64,000 nucleotides of DNA from Cercis canadensis (GCA_003255065.1 QAOA01003946.1:372001-436000), one strand, 5' to 3'; shown: positions 11,666 to 25,715, counted from the first letter of the stretch. Notes: a model not told the origin generated them from the letters alone. Program-made: numbers and translations.

Positions 11666-14060
11666 CTATTGCTTGTACATGAATGGCTTGTATATACTGA
11701 GATTCTTGCAGATTCCATGAATTGCCCCAACAGCTGCAACGAGTGAAAAAAGAAAGCACCCAAAGCTTAGTAGTTGTAGCATAATCCACTTGAAGGATAG
11801 CTTTTTTATGTGTTTCTGGGCAATGTGCATCTGTACAGGGAAAAACACACCAAGAGGCCAGAAGCCAAGGGCACCAAGCAGGGAAAGAATCTCATTGAAA
11901 AAAGGCATTGCCATCGACAAAGTTGTCACCAATGCCACAAACAATGTCCTCCAAATAAGCCTAAACGAGTTGGTATTGAAACTTAGATTGCCAATTCTTA
12001 CTGGGTAGTCTTTGTTTATAAACTTTGATTTTGGCCACTTGATGCTAACACCCAATTCAACTATGCGATAAACTGGCTGAACACTTACCTGGTCAGGCAG
12101 AATTTGGTTTCTCACATTACAACATTGTAATTCAATTCAACAATATATATATATTATAAATACAATTAATTTTTAAGTGATGGTTGAAGCTGAACCTGAT
12201 ATGCTCCTATAAGGTGGATGACAATGAATAAGTTTCCCAAGTCGACCAACCAGAAGGGATCGTAGAATCCGAAGCCGGTGAGAATGTTGCCCGGCGTCAA
12301 ATCCCCGAAAGCAGCGTAGCCAAAGCAACCGCACATGAGGAAAAGTAACACCATCGTTGATATGCCAATGTAGTTTGCCTTTTTCATCTCTATGCTTTCT
12401 GGTGGATCTGACTTCAATGTGTCCTAAACAACACAACTCACGTATTCCTCTTCACTTTCACTCATAGCTCTAATAACCCTCCATAAAGAATACTGCTTTA
12501 TAATGATGATAATAAATGCATGCATGGCTCACCTCAATATCAACCAAAACGTTTGAATATTCGCAAGCAAGTGCTATGTTTCCCAAAGCACTGAAAATAT
12601 TCCATACTTTATCTGTTGCAGATAGATCCGGCCCTACTGGTATTCCTGTTAGACGGGTTTTCTGTCCTTTTCCTGTTCACCACTCAAACACTTAATTTAT
12701 AGTTACTAACTAGTTACTTAAGCATAAGAAGGAGGATTACCATGTTATTATGTACCCAAAGAGAATATTACTGTATGATACAAGAGCAGAAGAAGGAGGA
12801 TTACCAAAAAGAAAAACTTTGTTTTTAAATATCATTTTTAAATTGTATACATCTTAAAATTTAGGAAATTTTTTAAAATCAAAACTTGTTAATTCTTAAG
12901 TTTATTAAAAAAAAAATTACCTATGTATTTTACTTGTTCTACATAAAATTTGTGTTTAATGTAATTCAAACAGTAATTGATATTTCTTGAAGATAATCAT
13001 CTGTGGCCAAAAGGTTTTTTTGGTAATTCACAAAAAAAGAAAGTATTATGATCTTTTGTAGCCCAAGGGTTCCATAAGTTGTCACTCGGCCCAGTATCAT
13101 TAAAATTGCTAAATCGGCGATCCAACAGAAGCCCAATCTTTGTGTTTCTTTTTGACGCCAAAAGCCCAATCGTTTTTTCACTTATATGTTTTTGGGTTCT
13201 AAGAAGTAAGAATCCAATATTTAAAGAAAATATATGTGAGAAACTTCATTACCTTGAGCAACGACCACGACAGAAAGTACTGTTCCAATAATTGCATAAC
13301 CAAAAGAACAAAGAGCGGCAACAATTGAGATCCATGTTAGCTTATGGAGATTTTGGAGTTGGGACAAGAAAATCTGGAGGATCCCAAAACCCAGCATGTA
13401 GAGATTATTTGAAAACCTGCAATGTGCTTTATGACCTCTTTGGTGGAAGCATTGCGATTTCTGTATTGCCCTGCCAGTGCCACACATACAATAATAGTCT
13501 TCACTAGAGTCATGAGTAGTGATGAGTAAGATTTGGCATTAATGAATTGCAATTAACTTACACCATGCTTGTAGAAGTTGTTATTGTATAGCCTATTGCA
13601 ACCCCAGCCAACTGCACATATTGCACCAATCCACAAGCTACGTGCATTTTCCAGCCTAAGTAGGCCTTTACAGCATGCATGTAAGTGCCAGTTCTGTGGC
13701 CAGTGATTGGGTCTGGGTATCTGTAGCAATCTACTAGAAGATTGTAAGTATAAATTGTGATGATAGAAATGACAAAGACAACAGCAATGCCTACTATCCA
13801 TCCAAGCTGTGCCATTCCCCATGCCAAGGCCAGCACTCCCGCCCCCACCATTGTCGTTATTATGTGCGCGCTTGCAGTCCACATAGTCCCTGGATCATAT
13901 ATCATTATTCATATTTTGGCTTTGTGGGGAAATACAAGAGACCAAGAGAATAGTATATACCAGTTCTTATGGGTTTTCCATTTTCATCTACGTCATTGCG
14001 AGGATCCAAAGCAGACTCGCGCACTTCATCTTGAGATTGTTTACCTATTGTATTCACCAT
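11666..14060 (-). CDS. AAP: Amino acid permease (AAP family), array copy B, lacking one intron
   Basis: Six exons: 13961-14060, 13562-13889, 13253-13470, 12533-12672, 12196-12423, 11666-12088, giving 478 residues. Landmarks: GKPIRTGTMWTASAHIIT, AQLGW, GYTITTSTSMV, GYAAFG, YKPFMYKQ. The second exon is 328 nt, exactly the sum of exons 2 (234) and 3 (94) in copies A and C, so the intron between them is missing without gain or loss of coding bases; the join reads AYLGWKM where C reads AYLGGRM. All other internal exon lengths (218, 140, 228, 423) match copy C. Intron 4 (12673-13252) carries a 16-bp direct repeat at 12727 and 12791. Predicted H+-coupled amino acid importer; substrate not determinable here. 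Confidence 0.93.
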
Positions 14061-15321
14061 GCCTCTCTTCAATCCTTTCTCTACCTAATTAATTAGGCTC
14101 TGTTTGATGCCATTAATTAAACCCGCTCTATCTTTGCCCAGGAGAATGCATGCCTATGCTTTTCATATTTCTAAAAGACTGAAACAAACCCAAAAGGATA
14201 GAAACAAAGAAAGAAATACTGCGATTTTATACTGCAGCCAACAGCTCCCCAGTTTAATCTTTTATCCCTTTATGTTTTCGTTTTATCTAATCCATGATCT
14301 GATTCATAAAAACTCTTTGTTAGCGAGATTAATGGGGCAAGCCGGACAATGCTCTAGCATAATCTACAAAAGCTTTGACTGACCAGAAACGTGGACAAAA
14401 CAAAAGCCATTGTGATCTTGTACTCGTTCTAGTCAAAATAGTAACTTTTTGCTACTACCTCGTCATGCTACGATCCTACTTGTGCGTCCTGCATTGCGCT
14501 GCTTTTGTGACCTAGATTGCCCAAATTGCCGAATCTTTCCAAAAGAAAATCAACCAGAATCATGCAAAATTTTAAAGAAATAAAATAAAATATAAAAAAT
14601 GATCAGAAGTCAAGAAAGAAGTAGACAACATGATTAATACTAGATAATTTGTAGTTGAGTGGTATTAAAGTTGATTTCAAAACTTATGAATTTTGTGTTT
14701 AAATTTATAGTCCAAGCAAACAAAAAAAAAAAAAAAACATGATTAATGACAACTTTGTGTGTGTGTGTTTTTTTTATAGTTTCAAGAATTTTCTAAAAGA
14801 AAAATGAAATAGGAAAAATATGCCCTTTTCCTTCTAAGATGGCTAACGGGTTTACTCTTGCTACGACTAAAAAAAAGAAAGGGGGGGGGGGGGGGGGGGG
14901 GNGAATTCTTGCTTTCAATAAGTACCGAATTATAGAAAGCAGTGGACTTTCCAGCAAAAAATAAATCAAGAGTACGAGATAAGGAATTCCTGGGAGTTTA
15001 CTCTATTATATAAAATAACTAATGGGAATATGGGATTCACCAAAATAATAATAACTAATGGGACCTATATCAAAGTGTGATACTGAATAGTATTGAGTAG
15101 AAGTAAATAAATAAATACAAGGAATTCTGCACTCAAAAAATAAATGAGTACGAAAAACCAATTTCTAAGTTGATCTTGTTATTAGAACAACAGACAATTC
15201 TCCATGTCATCTCACATGCACATCTAAGCAAAGAAAATTAGGCCCTGTGTTATGATTTACATTTCACACTGTCACACACTTATTTTTGGGTTTGGGTTTA
15301 ACTTCAAATTAAGTGGGATAC
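14061..15321. other. Intergenic, AAP copies B and C
   Basis: Contains the putative TATA box of copy B and a run of about 21 G residues ending in an ambiguous base (14881-14902). A direct-repeat-like motif (ACTAATGGGA) occurs at about 15018 and 15053. No gene. Confidence 0.6.
14225..14231 (-). promoter_or_regulatory. Putative TATA box of AAP copy B
   Basis: TATAAAA on the minus strand, about 165 bp upstream of the start codon at 14060. Motif and spacing only. Confidence 0.4.
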
Positions 15322-18300
15322 CTATTGCTTATACATAAATGGCTTGTATTTGCGGAGATTCTTGTTCAAGCCATGAATGGCACCACAAGCTGCCGTAAGT
15401 GAAACAAGAAAGCACACAAAGCTCAATAGTTGGAGCCCAAACCACGTGAATGATAGTTTTCTTATCTGTTTCTGAGCAATGTGCATCTGTATGGGGAAAA
15501 ATACAGCTAAGGGCCAAAACCCAAGGGCTCCAAGCAAGGCAAGTATCTCATTGAAAAATGGCATTGCCATAGATAGAATTGTCGCCACCATCACAAATAT
15601 TGTCCGCCAAATTAGCCTAAAGGAGTTCAAATTGAATGCTACTTTGCCAATTCTTATTGGGTACTCTCTGTTAATGAACTGTGAATTTGGCCACTTCATG
15701 TTTGCACCCATTTCAACTACACGATAAACTGGTTGAGCAATTACCTACGAAGCAAATTTCAAGCTCCAAAGTCATTTTTATTGTTTTCTCACATTACACA
15801 TTGTAATTCAACCATAATAATAAAGAACACTATTGGGTGTAAATTAATTACCTGATATGCTCCCACAAGGTGAATCACAATGAATAAATTTCCCAAGTCA
15901 ACCAACCAAAAGGGCTCGTAAAATCCGAATCCGGTGAGTATGTTGCCCGGTGTGTGGTTGCCAAAAGCAGCGTAGCCAAAGCTACCACACATGAGAAAGA
16001 GTATTACCATTGTTGAGATTCCAATCAAGTTAGCCCTCTTCATCTGTTTGTTTTCTGGTGGATGTGACCTTAATGTGTCCTAAACAGACAACTTAACTGT
16101 GATTAATTCCAATTGGACAAAACAAGTAACTTAATTCATAATTGGTGTTTCTTACCTCAATATCAAACAAAACGGTAGCATAGGAGCAAGCAAGTGCTAT
16201 GATTCCGAAAGCACTAAAAACTTCCCAAACTTTATCTGCTGGTGATAGTCCCTGCTCTACTGGTACGCCAGTTATAGTGGTTCTCTGTCCTTTCCCTGTT
16301 CATAAATCATAAACGAAATGCCTTTGTAAGTGGAAGTGCGGAACAACATCGCCAACTAGATTTCGCCTTTATTCTCGTACGTACCACTCCATGAATGCGG
16401 CGGACCCATTAATTTACTATTGCAATTTGCAATTTTACCTGAAATAATGACGGCGAGAGAAAGTCCAGTTCCAATGAAAGCATAACCAAATGAAGTAATG
16501 GCGGCAATGGTTGAGAGCCATGTCAGCTTGTGGAAGTTTGGGATTTGAGAGAAGAAAATTTGGAGGATCCCAAAACCCAGCATGTAAGGATTATTCGAAA
16601 ACTTGCATGTAGCTTCATGACCTCTTTCGTGGAAGCAATGCGATTTATGTATTGCCCTGTCACAGACATCAATCATCATCATAAACTAGAATAATTAAAC
16701 ATAGTACTTGTAACTTGTTAATCTATAGTACTAGTGTGACTTACACCATGCTTGTTGATGTTGTTACAGTATAGCCGATTGCAATCCCAGCGAGCTTGCC
16801 ATATTGAAACAATCCACAAACTATGTGCATTCTTCCACCTAATTATCACATGATAAGTCCTAAGTCCAGATTTTAATAACATGAAAATTCAACGTCAATT
16901 TTCACCCTTCCCACACACACCCAAGTCATAATCGTGACAAAATGTGACCCCTTCTGATGATTATATATATATATATATATAAGAAATATTGAAATAAAAA
17001 ATATATAGGTACCCAAATATGCCTTGACGGCTTGCATGTAAGTGTAATTCCTGGTGCCAGTGAATGGATCTGGAAATCTGTAGCAATCTGATAAAATATT
17101 GTAAGTGTAAAGTGTGATTAGAGCAAAGGTCAAAAGAACACCAATGCCTGCTATCCATCCTAGCTGTGCCACTCCCCATGCCAGTGCCAGCACTCCCGCC
17201 CCTACCACTGCCGTAATTATGTGCGCACTTGCACTCCACACAGTCCCTTCATGTCAAGTGTCAACCCACATATTATTCTACAACTACAAGCAAGTATATT
17301 GAATCTAATCACATGTTCATATTCCTTTAAATGATAACGATATAGGTTAACGAGGGCAATTGATTGGAAACTGATATGAAAGAAAAAGGATATGTTCATA
17401 TTCCATTAAATGCTTAACGCTAATGTGACTTACATCCATAATAATTTTGACTAAGTAGATTGTTATCTAGTTATAATTTACTAGTGCCTTTCATGTTTTT
17501 GATTCTTCTTTCAAAACAATCTAGCTATACTATATGCGCTACTTTAAACTCCTATATTGAAGAATAAATTTGAGTTGTGAGATGGAATATTGTATAGTAC
17601 TTACAAATACTATATATCATTAATTTACCATTACATAGATAGTAGTCACAATTAGAAAAAAAACTGATAGATTTAATAATGTAATCATGTTTTCCCCCAA
17701 TGTGTTAACTCAACCTTTTTTTTCTCCATCTCCTACTATGATTATATACCAATTTGAGGATGGGGCATGGTAGTATTATATTACACATTAAGAGAACAAA
17801 AAAGGATTCTTTGAAGTGTATGAAAGGGACTAAGTTGATGTTCTGTCTTCTATTAAAGGAAAAAGGTTTTAAGGAAAAGAATCTAATTATTTGAGGAAAG
17901 AAAGTTAATTTATGGGGTTTATTCGGTATTTTAAAGTGCATGAGCAGTAGTTTTAGAGGGATCCAAATTCAACTTTCTAAAATATCAAAGCATGCCAAAT
18001 ATTTATGGAGAGGAGAATATATACTTTAGCCATAAATATTTAACCAGGACGGCCAAAGTTACTGCATAAAACTTTGACTACAGCTACGGATATGTGAATG
18101 TGAGCGAAAGAGGAAAAGAATAACCCATGGATGTGTAACACTATTGGCCATAATTTGTAAAAGTTGGATAATACCCAAGACAACCCATGATGCTCTTTGT
18201 AAAATAACCCTACCATGGTACGTAATTGAAGTTGGTAGAGCAGTGGAAAGGCAAAGAAAAACTTAGTGCACAATTTTTAGCACATGATGTGGGGACACCA

Positions 18301-19383
18301 AAATAGAAAAGCTAGAGAGATTTTGTTGGGATTTACACAGCAAGGAAATGGGAAATAGTGGAGCATGAATTTGAATAATATGCTTCATGCACATTATTTG
18401 TTTCTCTTCACATATATTTGGTAAAATTAAGTTTTTTAAAAAGAAAATTCAAGTGAATTCAATTTAACTAAAATAGTAATAACTATACTAATATAAATTA
18501 AGGAATGTTAAATTAATTAATGTGTTCTATATTTCCCCCCTTTCCGTATCTCCTACCTTTTACTCAACTATGAAATATCGTGTACATGTTCTGATTTATT
18601 AACCTTAAATTCAGTATATCATATCATATGATTTCTTCTAGGACACGAGCTATACGTAACCCTGAAACGGAGACGAGGTTGCTGGTGGTCACGACAAGTC
18701 GATAACCCTGCTGCAAAATATTCGAACCCATAGATACCATTGAAAAGAAAAACAATAAAAAAGAAGAAGATAAAGTTCTTGTCTTATTGATTTGGGTAAG
18801 AAAATTAAAAATTATGTTTCTTCGTTAAAAGAAAATTATCTTTTTCCCCTTTCTGCTAAAAATTAACATTATAATTGATAGATTTATCGTACACGACAAA
18901 TATTTTATTATTTTTTATGTTAAGAAGACAAAGATTTGATATTGATGGAGGTTGTTAATTAAAGAATGGGAAGCAGTAGCACCAACAAAACATGCACAAG
19001 GACCACAACATCAATGTCGGTGCTTTAGTTGGTAGGTTAACTGCAGTTATTCCCTCGGACATTTTCATTTTTTTTCCTTAGATCACAAAACTAAAGTGAT
19101 CTTAATTTCCGATCACTTTTTTTTTTGGATAATAATTTCTGATCACTTTTAATCACAAAGACAAAAGAATAGATATATAAACAGAAGATGCATGACTTAT
19201 ATGGTATTTTATAGGAGATAGAGAATGGAGAGAATATATATATATATATGTACCAGTTCTTTTGGATTTTCCATCATCATCTACCTCTGCATCAGTTCGT
19301 TTGTTGCCAGGATCCAAAGCAGAGTCGCGATCTATCACACTCACCATATCTAGCTTACTAATTGAACTCGCTTGATCTACCAA
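15322..19383 (-). CDS. AAP: Amino acid permease (AAP family), array copy C
   Basis: Seven exons: 19254-19383, 17013-17246, 16745-16838, 16439-16656, 16156-16295, 15852-16079, 15322-15744, giving 488 residues. Landmarks: DDDGKSKRTGTVWSASAHII, AVVGAGVLALAW, AQLGW, GYTVTTSTSMV, CFHERGHEA, GYAAFG, GLNKNLRKYKPFMYK. The N-terminus is the longest of the three (43 codons before the shared GT motif). It keeps the conserved Trp and the GH of the FH..GH motif, so it looks the most conventional copy. First intron 2.0 kb. On the transcribed strand it is the first gene of the array. Expected plasma-membrane amino acid/H+ symporter. Confidence 0.93.
17247..19253 (-). other. Long first intron of AAP copy C
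   Basis: 2.0-kb AT-rich intron with an AT microsatellite close to its donor (about 19233-19249). No embedded gene or recognisable element. Confidence 0.65.
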
Positions 19384-19517
19384 AGGAGAATACTTTATGA
19401 AACTAAGCTTATGGTTTTCTCTTTTCTGAAACCAAACCCGAAGACAGATGGGATTAGTTTGCTGTCATGAAATCCTAGCAAAGAAGCGCGGCAAGTACCA
19501 CCACCCCCCATTACCCC

Positions 19518-19526
19518 TATATATAT
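19518..19526 (-). promoter_or_regulatory. Putative TATA box of AAP copy C
   Basis: ATATATATA within CCATATATATAGGGG on the minus strand, about 140 bp upstream of the start at 19383. Motif and position only. Confidence 0.35.
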
Positions 19527-19909
19527 GGAAACCAAAGGCTCCCTAGCAAAAATTTTTAACTTTTAAGTTCATTCACAGTACTATTTTCACAAGAGACAAG
19601 ACAATAAATAATACTGTAGCACTTATTTTATAAACTCACACGAGAATACTACTCTAAGTCTAATTAAATATTTCTTATTTCTTTTACGAAAATCTCAGCT
19701 AACTAGCCACGTTAATGGGACAAGCAGGACAAGGCTTTAGAATTTTCCATAGAAGCTGATGCCGATTGGCGACGTGTATAAACATTGAGCCACAAGAGCA
19801 ATATTATAATTAAGGAAGAATAAAAGGTCATTTTTAAAAAAGTAAGCAAAATTACTTGAATTCCTAAAAAAAAATTCATTGGTATATATACAAGCAAATC
19901 ACTCGTTTG

Positions 19910-21195
19910 GATTAAAATTTATTTTGGTCTCTTACTGAGGCACTATCAATATGGTCATTTAATATAAAGTATGATCAATTTAGTCTCTTAATTAACAGTT
20001 TCACTTCAATTAAATTATTTGGTCTATTTGTGGTTAACTAGTCTAACGAAAGAGTTGACATGACCCGTTAAAAATGATGTGACACTATTAAAAACCAAAT
20101 TATACACCTAAATGGACACATCATTTAAATGCCGCCTCCTACGACAAGGTTTTGGGTTTTAACAGACACCTCCTGTCTCTCTACGCCCTGAGCTATGTAA
20201 GAGAGAAACAAAGAGAGAAGAAGAAAAGAACAAAGCAAAGAGCATCTGGAGGCAAATTAAAAGCAAGCAAAGGACATTCGGATAAAATGGAAATAAAAAA
20301 TAGTTCTGCAACTAAAGTAGAAACATATTCCAAAATTTCATACTTTTGAACGAATCCAAGACCAAAAATTTTAAGAACTGGACAGCCACAGAAATTTCAA
20401 GATAGAATCATGATTCGTGGCTTAAAAATTTTCCCCAAGATGGAGAACCCTAAGCGAAGGCAGATCCACATGTGAAAAAGCATATTCAAATACCCCATTC
20501 AATTTCAGAACATTAAAGATGGAGTGGGTGTGATATATATTGGGGAACTTTTCTTTGTTGCCTACTTGGTTATTTTTCTTTCAATTTCTTAAATTTGTAG
20601 TGGGGGTTTGGTGTATATTGGGGAAACAAAGTTGAATTTTTTATAAGTGGGTTCGCTTTCTTTTTGCCTTTTTTTTTTTCCTATGTTGTGTCTATTCCCT
20701 TTTCTTTTCTCTCCTTTGGAGCCGTAATAACGACGGAGAATGTGAATGCTAGAGAATATGAGAATGGTAGTCCTTCAAGGGCTGAAGAAGGTGGTGGCAA
20801 TTTGATGTTCACTCCTCATGTGAGTTCTTCTCTCTTTCTATCACTTCCACACATGCTTCTATTGCCGTCAAAATCACTAAGAAATTGTTCATGATTGAGA
20901 GAGTAGCTATGGAGAAACCCTTTCTACCTCTTGGGAATGACCGACTATGGTGGAAGGGAAGAGTTGCTTCTCTTAAAACCCAAAACTGCGTCGCAGCACT
21001 TAAGTGGTGTGTCCACTTAAGCATCTCATGTGGCATTTAACACCGTCATATCATTTTTAATGGGTCATATCAACTTTTTTATTAGATTATTAGCTGTAAA
21101 TAGACAAAATAATTTAATTGAGGCAAAACTATTAATTGAGAAATTAAATTGATCAGACTTTATACAGAGACTATATTAAAAATAGAGTTTTAGTC
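19910..21195. mobile_element. Non-autonomous DNA transposon with ~200-bp inverted ends (MULE-like)
   Basis: The left end (about 19910-20110) and the reverse complement of the right end (about 21010-21195) align over most of their length with scattered mismatches. Shared blocks include TGATCAATTTA, TCAATTAAATTATTT and CATTAAAAATGAT (with a C/A change). The 0.9-kb interior has only short ORFs and no transposase I can recognise. Long inverted ends and no coding capacity suit a Mutator-like non-autonomous element. I could not confirm a target-site duplication, so edges are approximate. It lies about 0.5 kb upstream of AAP copy C. Confidence 0.65.
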
Positions 21196-24100
21196 GTAAT
21201 GTTTGTTTGCTTTCCAACCAAGTGTGATAAAACTAGAAATGTACGTGTGTACGTGTGTGTGAAGATTTTATGGAGCAGCACGCACAAAGTCGACGAGGCA
21301 GAAGGGAAGTGGCATCTAGTCTAGTCATCGCCTCATATCCTGATTCCTGACTTGTCTAAAAAGATAAACAGTTACCCGCAGCACTAAGCTAATTTCAAAT
21401 CATCCTACGTTATTTTGATTAGGATTTCCCATATTAGTTGAACTCTGCAGCTTTGCTATAATGGGAAAACACCTCGTGATAAATGCTTAAGACAACACAT
21501 CAATTAATTAATTTCGCAATCTTTACCACAAGGCCCAGTGCTGATAGGGTGACAGTGATGTCTGGGGAGGGGAGGGCGTTCTTGGTTGTAATAATGTGAA
21601 TTTAGTGGGCTTGGCTTGGCTTGTATTGAACTACACAGTGGAAGGTCATTATTAGGCAAAGTGGTGGGGCGAAGATCACTAAGGATCAATATTATAAGAT
21701 ATAAGAACCTTTGAATCATCAGCCCTACACAATTGAGAAGCCAAAATTAATTTGTCAACGACCCTCTACTGTTAAGTTCAAGTGTAATGGTGCATCGTAG
21801 TGCTGTGGGTGGCTATGGCAATGGCTATTGCTATCAGAGATTCTTGTAATGGTTATTACGTTGATTATTTGTACGTTGATTCTGCTGCTAAGCCCACTGT
21901 ATCACATGCTCTGCTTGGAGTTAGAATCCTGACGGCGTCACAAGTCATAGAAGAAAGATTGGAATACAACAGAGGAAGGCATGCATTCTAAAGCACAAGA
22001 AACCCATACTACTCTACTCGCACATGCTTCACAAATCACGATCAGAACAGTCACATTGAAGCAGATTTCTTAGCTTGCTAATGGGCTACTCCATCTACAA
22101 CAATTTTATGAGTAAATTGAATAGCATCTTCAATTATTGATAGTGTACCACTTGCTCATGAACATCTACTGTATCACTTATCAATGGGAGCATCCCAAAT
22201 GATCCACAAGTTAAATGATTTCCATGAGCATCAACAGCTTCAATGGTCGGAATTAAGTTGGCTTGTGGTGTTTTGTGATGGATAGGACATCAACCGCAAA
22301 CAGAAACGAGAAGACACAGTGACCCTGTCTTAATGGTTATTAGAGAAAATGAAATCATTACCAAAAGAAATACCTTAGTTTTTATGATTTTTTTTTTAAA
22401 TTTAAATTAAATTATTCAACTACCAGCTTCTCAATATGAAGTATATATAAACAACATAAGAAATGGGAAGAAATAATTAGTGGTCTTTAGTTAGCCAAAA
22501 TCCGCAAGGTATAAAAAAAAAACGCCTTTGTATATGTTTTGCACCACACTCGGAAGCCCAAGTCAAAGAAATAGATCGCATCATTGTATTGGGTTTAGAC
22601 TTTCTTTTAATCTTTTCTTCTACCAAGCATTAAGCATCTAAAGAAATATGCTCCAAAATTCAAAGATCAAACTTCAATCATGAAACTAACTACAGGGAAA
22701 AACGAAATTTAATTTATAATTATTTAGAAACGCATTAGCGGTTTAATCAATTTTGCAAAGGTCACGGGTAGAGAAGTTGATCTAACCTGCTCATCCTATG
22801 AAAATAGCACGTAATCTGAAAGAAGGGTTTTTCCGCTTTTCTTTAGGTTTCATTTTGGAAATAAGTGAATATATAGGAAAAGAAAGTAAGAAAAAAGAAA
22901 AAAGATATGATATGTATTTATATATTATTTCATAAAAATTTATCTAGCATATATTACATCCAAGCTTATTTTTAAATCATGACTCTTAAATTTTATTTTA
23001 TTTTATGTTATGTTTCATTTTCACCCAAACGGAGGGTTAGTGACATATCGCATATGGAGAGATATAAATTAACTCCCAAGATTTTATATTATGCTGTTAT
23101 TTTCTTGTACACTTTTTATCCCCATTTTACATCTTTCTAACGTTTTTGGAACGTATATTATATTTTGGTGATATTTTTAAAAATTACTTTATATTTAGAA
23201 ATTATCAACATAAAATACAGAGATAAAGTTATGGTAAGCAGTATTATTCCTTTCTTTTCCACACTTTAATCCCTTATTCATGTGAAAGAAGAACATCCGC
23301 GAACCATTGATTGATGGATCATATATTAGGAGGGAGATCGGTGCATATTGCCCATCCCACTTTAGAAAAATAGACCAAGGCTGGAGAAAACAATAAATTG
23401 TGTCTCCACTTTGACGTACGTTGAGCTTACAAAGTGGAGACTCACTTTCTAAAGAGTCATTATAAATTAGAGAATTATTGTTTTAGTACAATTCAATGTC
23501 ACATTATATTATATTATATTATATTATACAATTCAATTTCCTTTTTTGACTTCTAATTATCTTACTAGGAATTTAAGTAACTTAATTTTTATTGTTGTCG
23601 TTGCATTTGAACGAAACAATTTATGTTTTTTCGATTTTTTTTTAGGCCTAGGTTGAGGATTATAGTTGGGTGTTTCCGTGTTTTCATGACCCCTTATCAT
23701 TTCTACGTTGCTTCATTTATTGTATGCAGATGTCTCCAAATGTTGTTTTTATTAGTTTGTGTGTTTTTCTCAAAAAGAAAAAAAAAAAAAAAAGTCTATT
23801 AGGCTATATATTAGCCCAATTTAATTAAAGGCTTAATTAGTTGGTCTAGTTAGTAAATATCTTATCCCGATTGCAAGAATTTTAAATTAAATATCGTATT
23901 CGCCGAAAGAGAGGAAATAAAACTAATGAATGGCCAGCCAGAAAAGAAAGGGAAAAAAAGTTGAAGGAATGTGTGTATGTGTATATATGGGAAAAACTTT
24001 TGGTTTCTCCCGACGTTGATAGCTGAAGTAGGTCTACTTTGCATATATACCAACTCATTTTCTGTATTCTTTCCACTCTTAAGCTATACTTTTGACTTTG

Positions 24101-25715
24101 GCATATTACCAAGCTTTTATACTTTTAACTTGATTTCGCCACTGGATACTGTTCGTGTCCTCTAATTATCGTCAGATCAAAATTTCAGAAAAATATTCTA
24201 TAAAATTTAAGTGTTGTATAAACAGCATTACTCACACCATTATGCACCTTTTTATGACTGCTAATAACATTTATTTATTATTTCATATTGATAACTTTTA
24301 AATTGTAATGCTAATTTTAAAAGTTATGAATTGATCATATAGCATGTGCTACTAGTTAATATAGGGAGGTATAAAGGTGCATGCGGAAATAACATTATTC
24401 TTAAGATTGTAAAGACAAGAGAATAGGGTAAAATTGGGAAATTTGGTTGACAAACAAGTAAATATTCTTTCTGAATGATCTAAGTCTTAAGACTTGCGTT
24501 GCATTCCAATAAATGGGTGGGTGATTTGATTCTTCAATTACTTAATCTGGAAATTAAGAGTGAGTGTGTGGAAGTGGTAGTAAGATACTTGAATCACTTT
24601 ATTCTCTTCTTTAATTTATTTGTACAGTGATTATTGATCCCACTTGTCTCTATATATCTCTGTCTCTCAATTGTCAATTGCAAATCTAATTTTCTGGATA
24701 ATTTTTTCATTAGACCCCTACAAATGCCAATTCATTGTTTTCTGGAAAGACATTTGAGTAATGCAGAATGAAAAGTAACAATTCATTGATGTTGAGTGTA
24801 GAATACATAACACAGATTGAAAGGTGGGGACCATGCTGCTTAGTGCTTGCTAATTTAGGAACCTCTGTGATTGATACTACGTCACTCCAGAAAGTTCATA
24901 AACAGCAGAGTTTTGTGATGTGATATACATGCAATTACATTGCAAACTCAGGAATATTCTGAGAAAACGAGGATTCTGCTGGATAAGGAAGGAATATGTA
25001 AATGGTGCATATGAGTTTTGGCACACTGCAGATTTACTTGAATTTAGTATTTAGTGGTGGACAGCACAAGATAGCTGCACGCTATCTCATCTCATGTCAT
25101 GCTGTTTAACTCTCTTTATTAAAGTTGAGATTCTGTATTACTAGTTAACAACACTAATGAAATAAGTTAAGAGTTTAACCCTCGATCGTACCATCTCATT
25201 AGGTGTCGTTGTTTAATGAGCAAATTACTCAATCCCCATATATTTCTCGTTTTAAGAGGTCAAAAAAGTATAATCCATTCACAAGTTCTGCCAAAAACAG
25301 TAATTTTCTCCTTTTAAAAAATAATAAATACACGTTTTTGTTCATTTATTATTGATTAGTAGATAAAAATTTCCAACTACATGGCTATGACTATGAGGGA
25401 TGGTAGCAAATCATATGTTCCACCTTCATCAAAACATTTTAAAAAGAACAAGAGAGAAACATATATCACAACTTTTTTTATTTTATTTTATTTTTGCAAA
25501 TGCAAACATTACAAATTAAAGAGATCGTTGATCCCGAGTTCCACTGTTCTACTTCTACATACATAAATTCAAAGAGCTTAACTCGCAACAAATATAGCTC
25601 TTACATTATTGAACTTTTATTCATTTGTTGTGTAACACATATATAGCTCTGCTCGAAATATCCATTAGTCAAGGAACAAGCTTCAATAGGTTTTGGCATC
25701 CCAAGCAAATATCAT
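21196..25715. other. Gene-poor intergenic stretch, AAP array to AHP gene
   Basis: 4.5 kb, AT-rich. It holds an ATATT-type microsatellite near 23505-23528 and a decayed coding relic near 22062-22275 (listed separately). No intact gene. Confidence 0.55.
22062..22275 (-). pseudogene. Unidentified decayed coding fragment
   Basis: A minus-strand frame reads NLIPTIEAVDAHGNHL, then CGSFGMLPLISDTVDVHEQV, and stops at 22134. One frame over, the sequence continues as SIIEDAIQFTHKIVVDGVAH, as if a single base was lost. The residue composition looks protein-like across the shift. I do not recognise the family. Inference only. Confidence 0.3.

Noticed and set aside
13553..13882. 109-codon minus-strand ORF rich in Cys/His
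   Set aside because: Out-of-frame shadow of AAP copy B exon 2; the true frame carries the AAP motifs.
16960..16981. Tandem array of possible CRISPR or satellite type
   Set aside because: Plain AT microsatellite, as at 19233 and 26078; no spacer-repeat structure.
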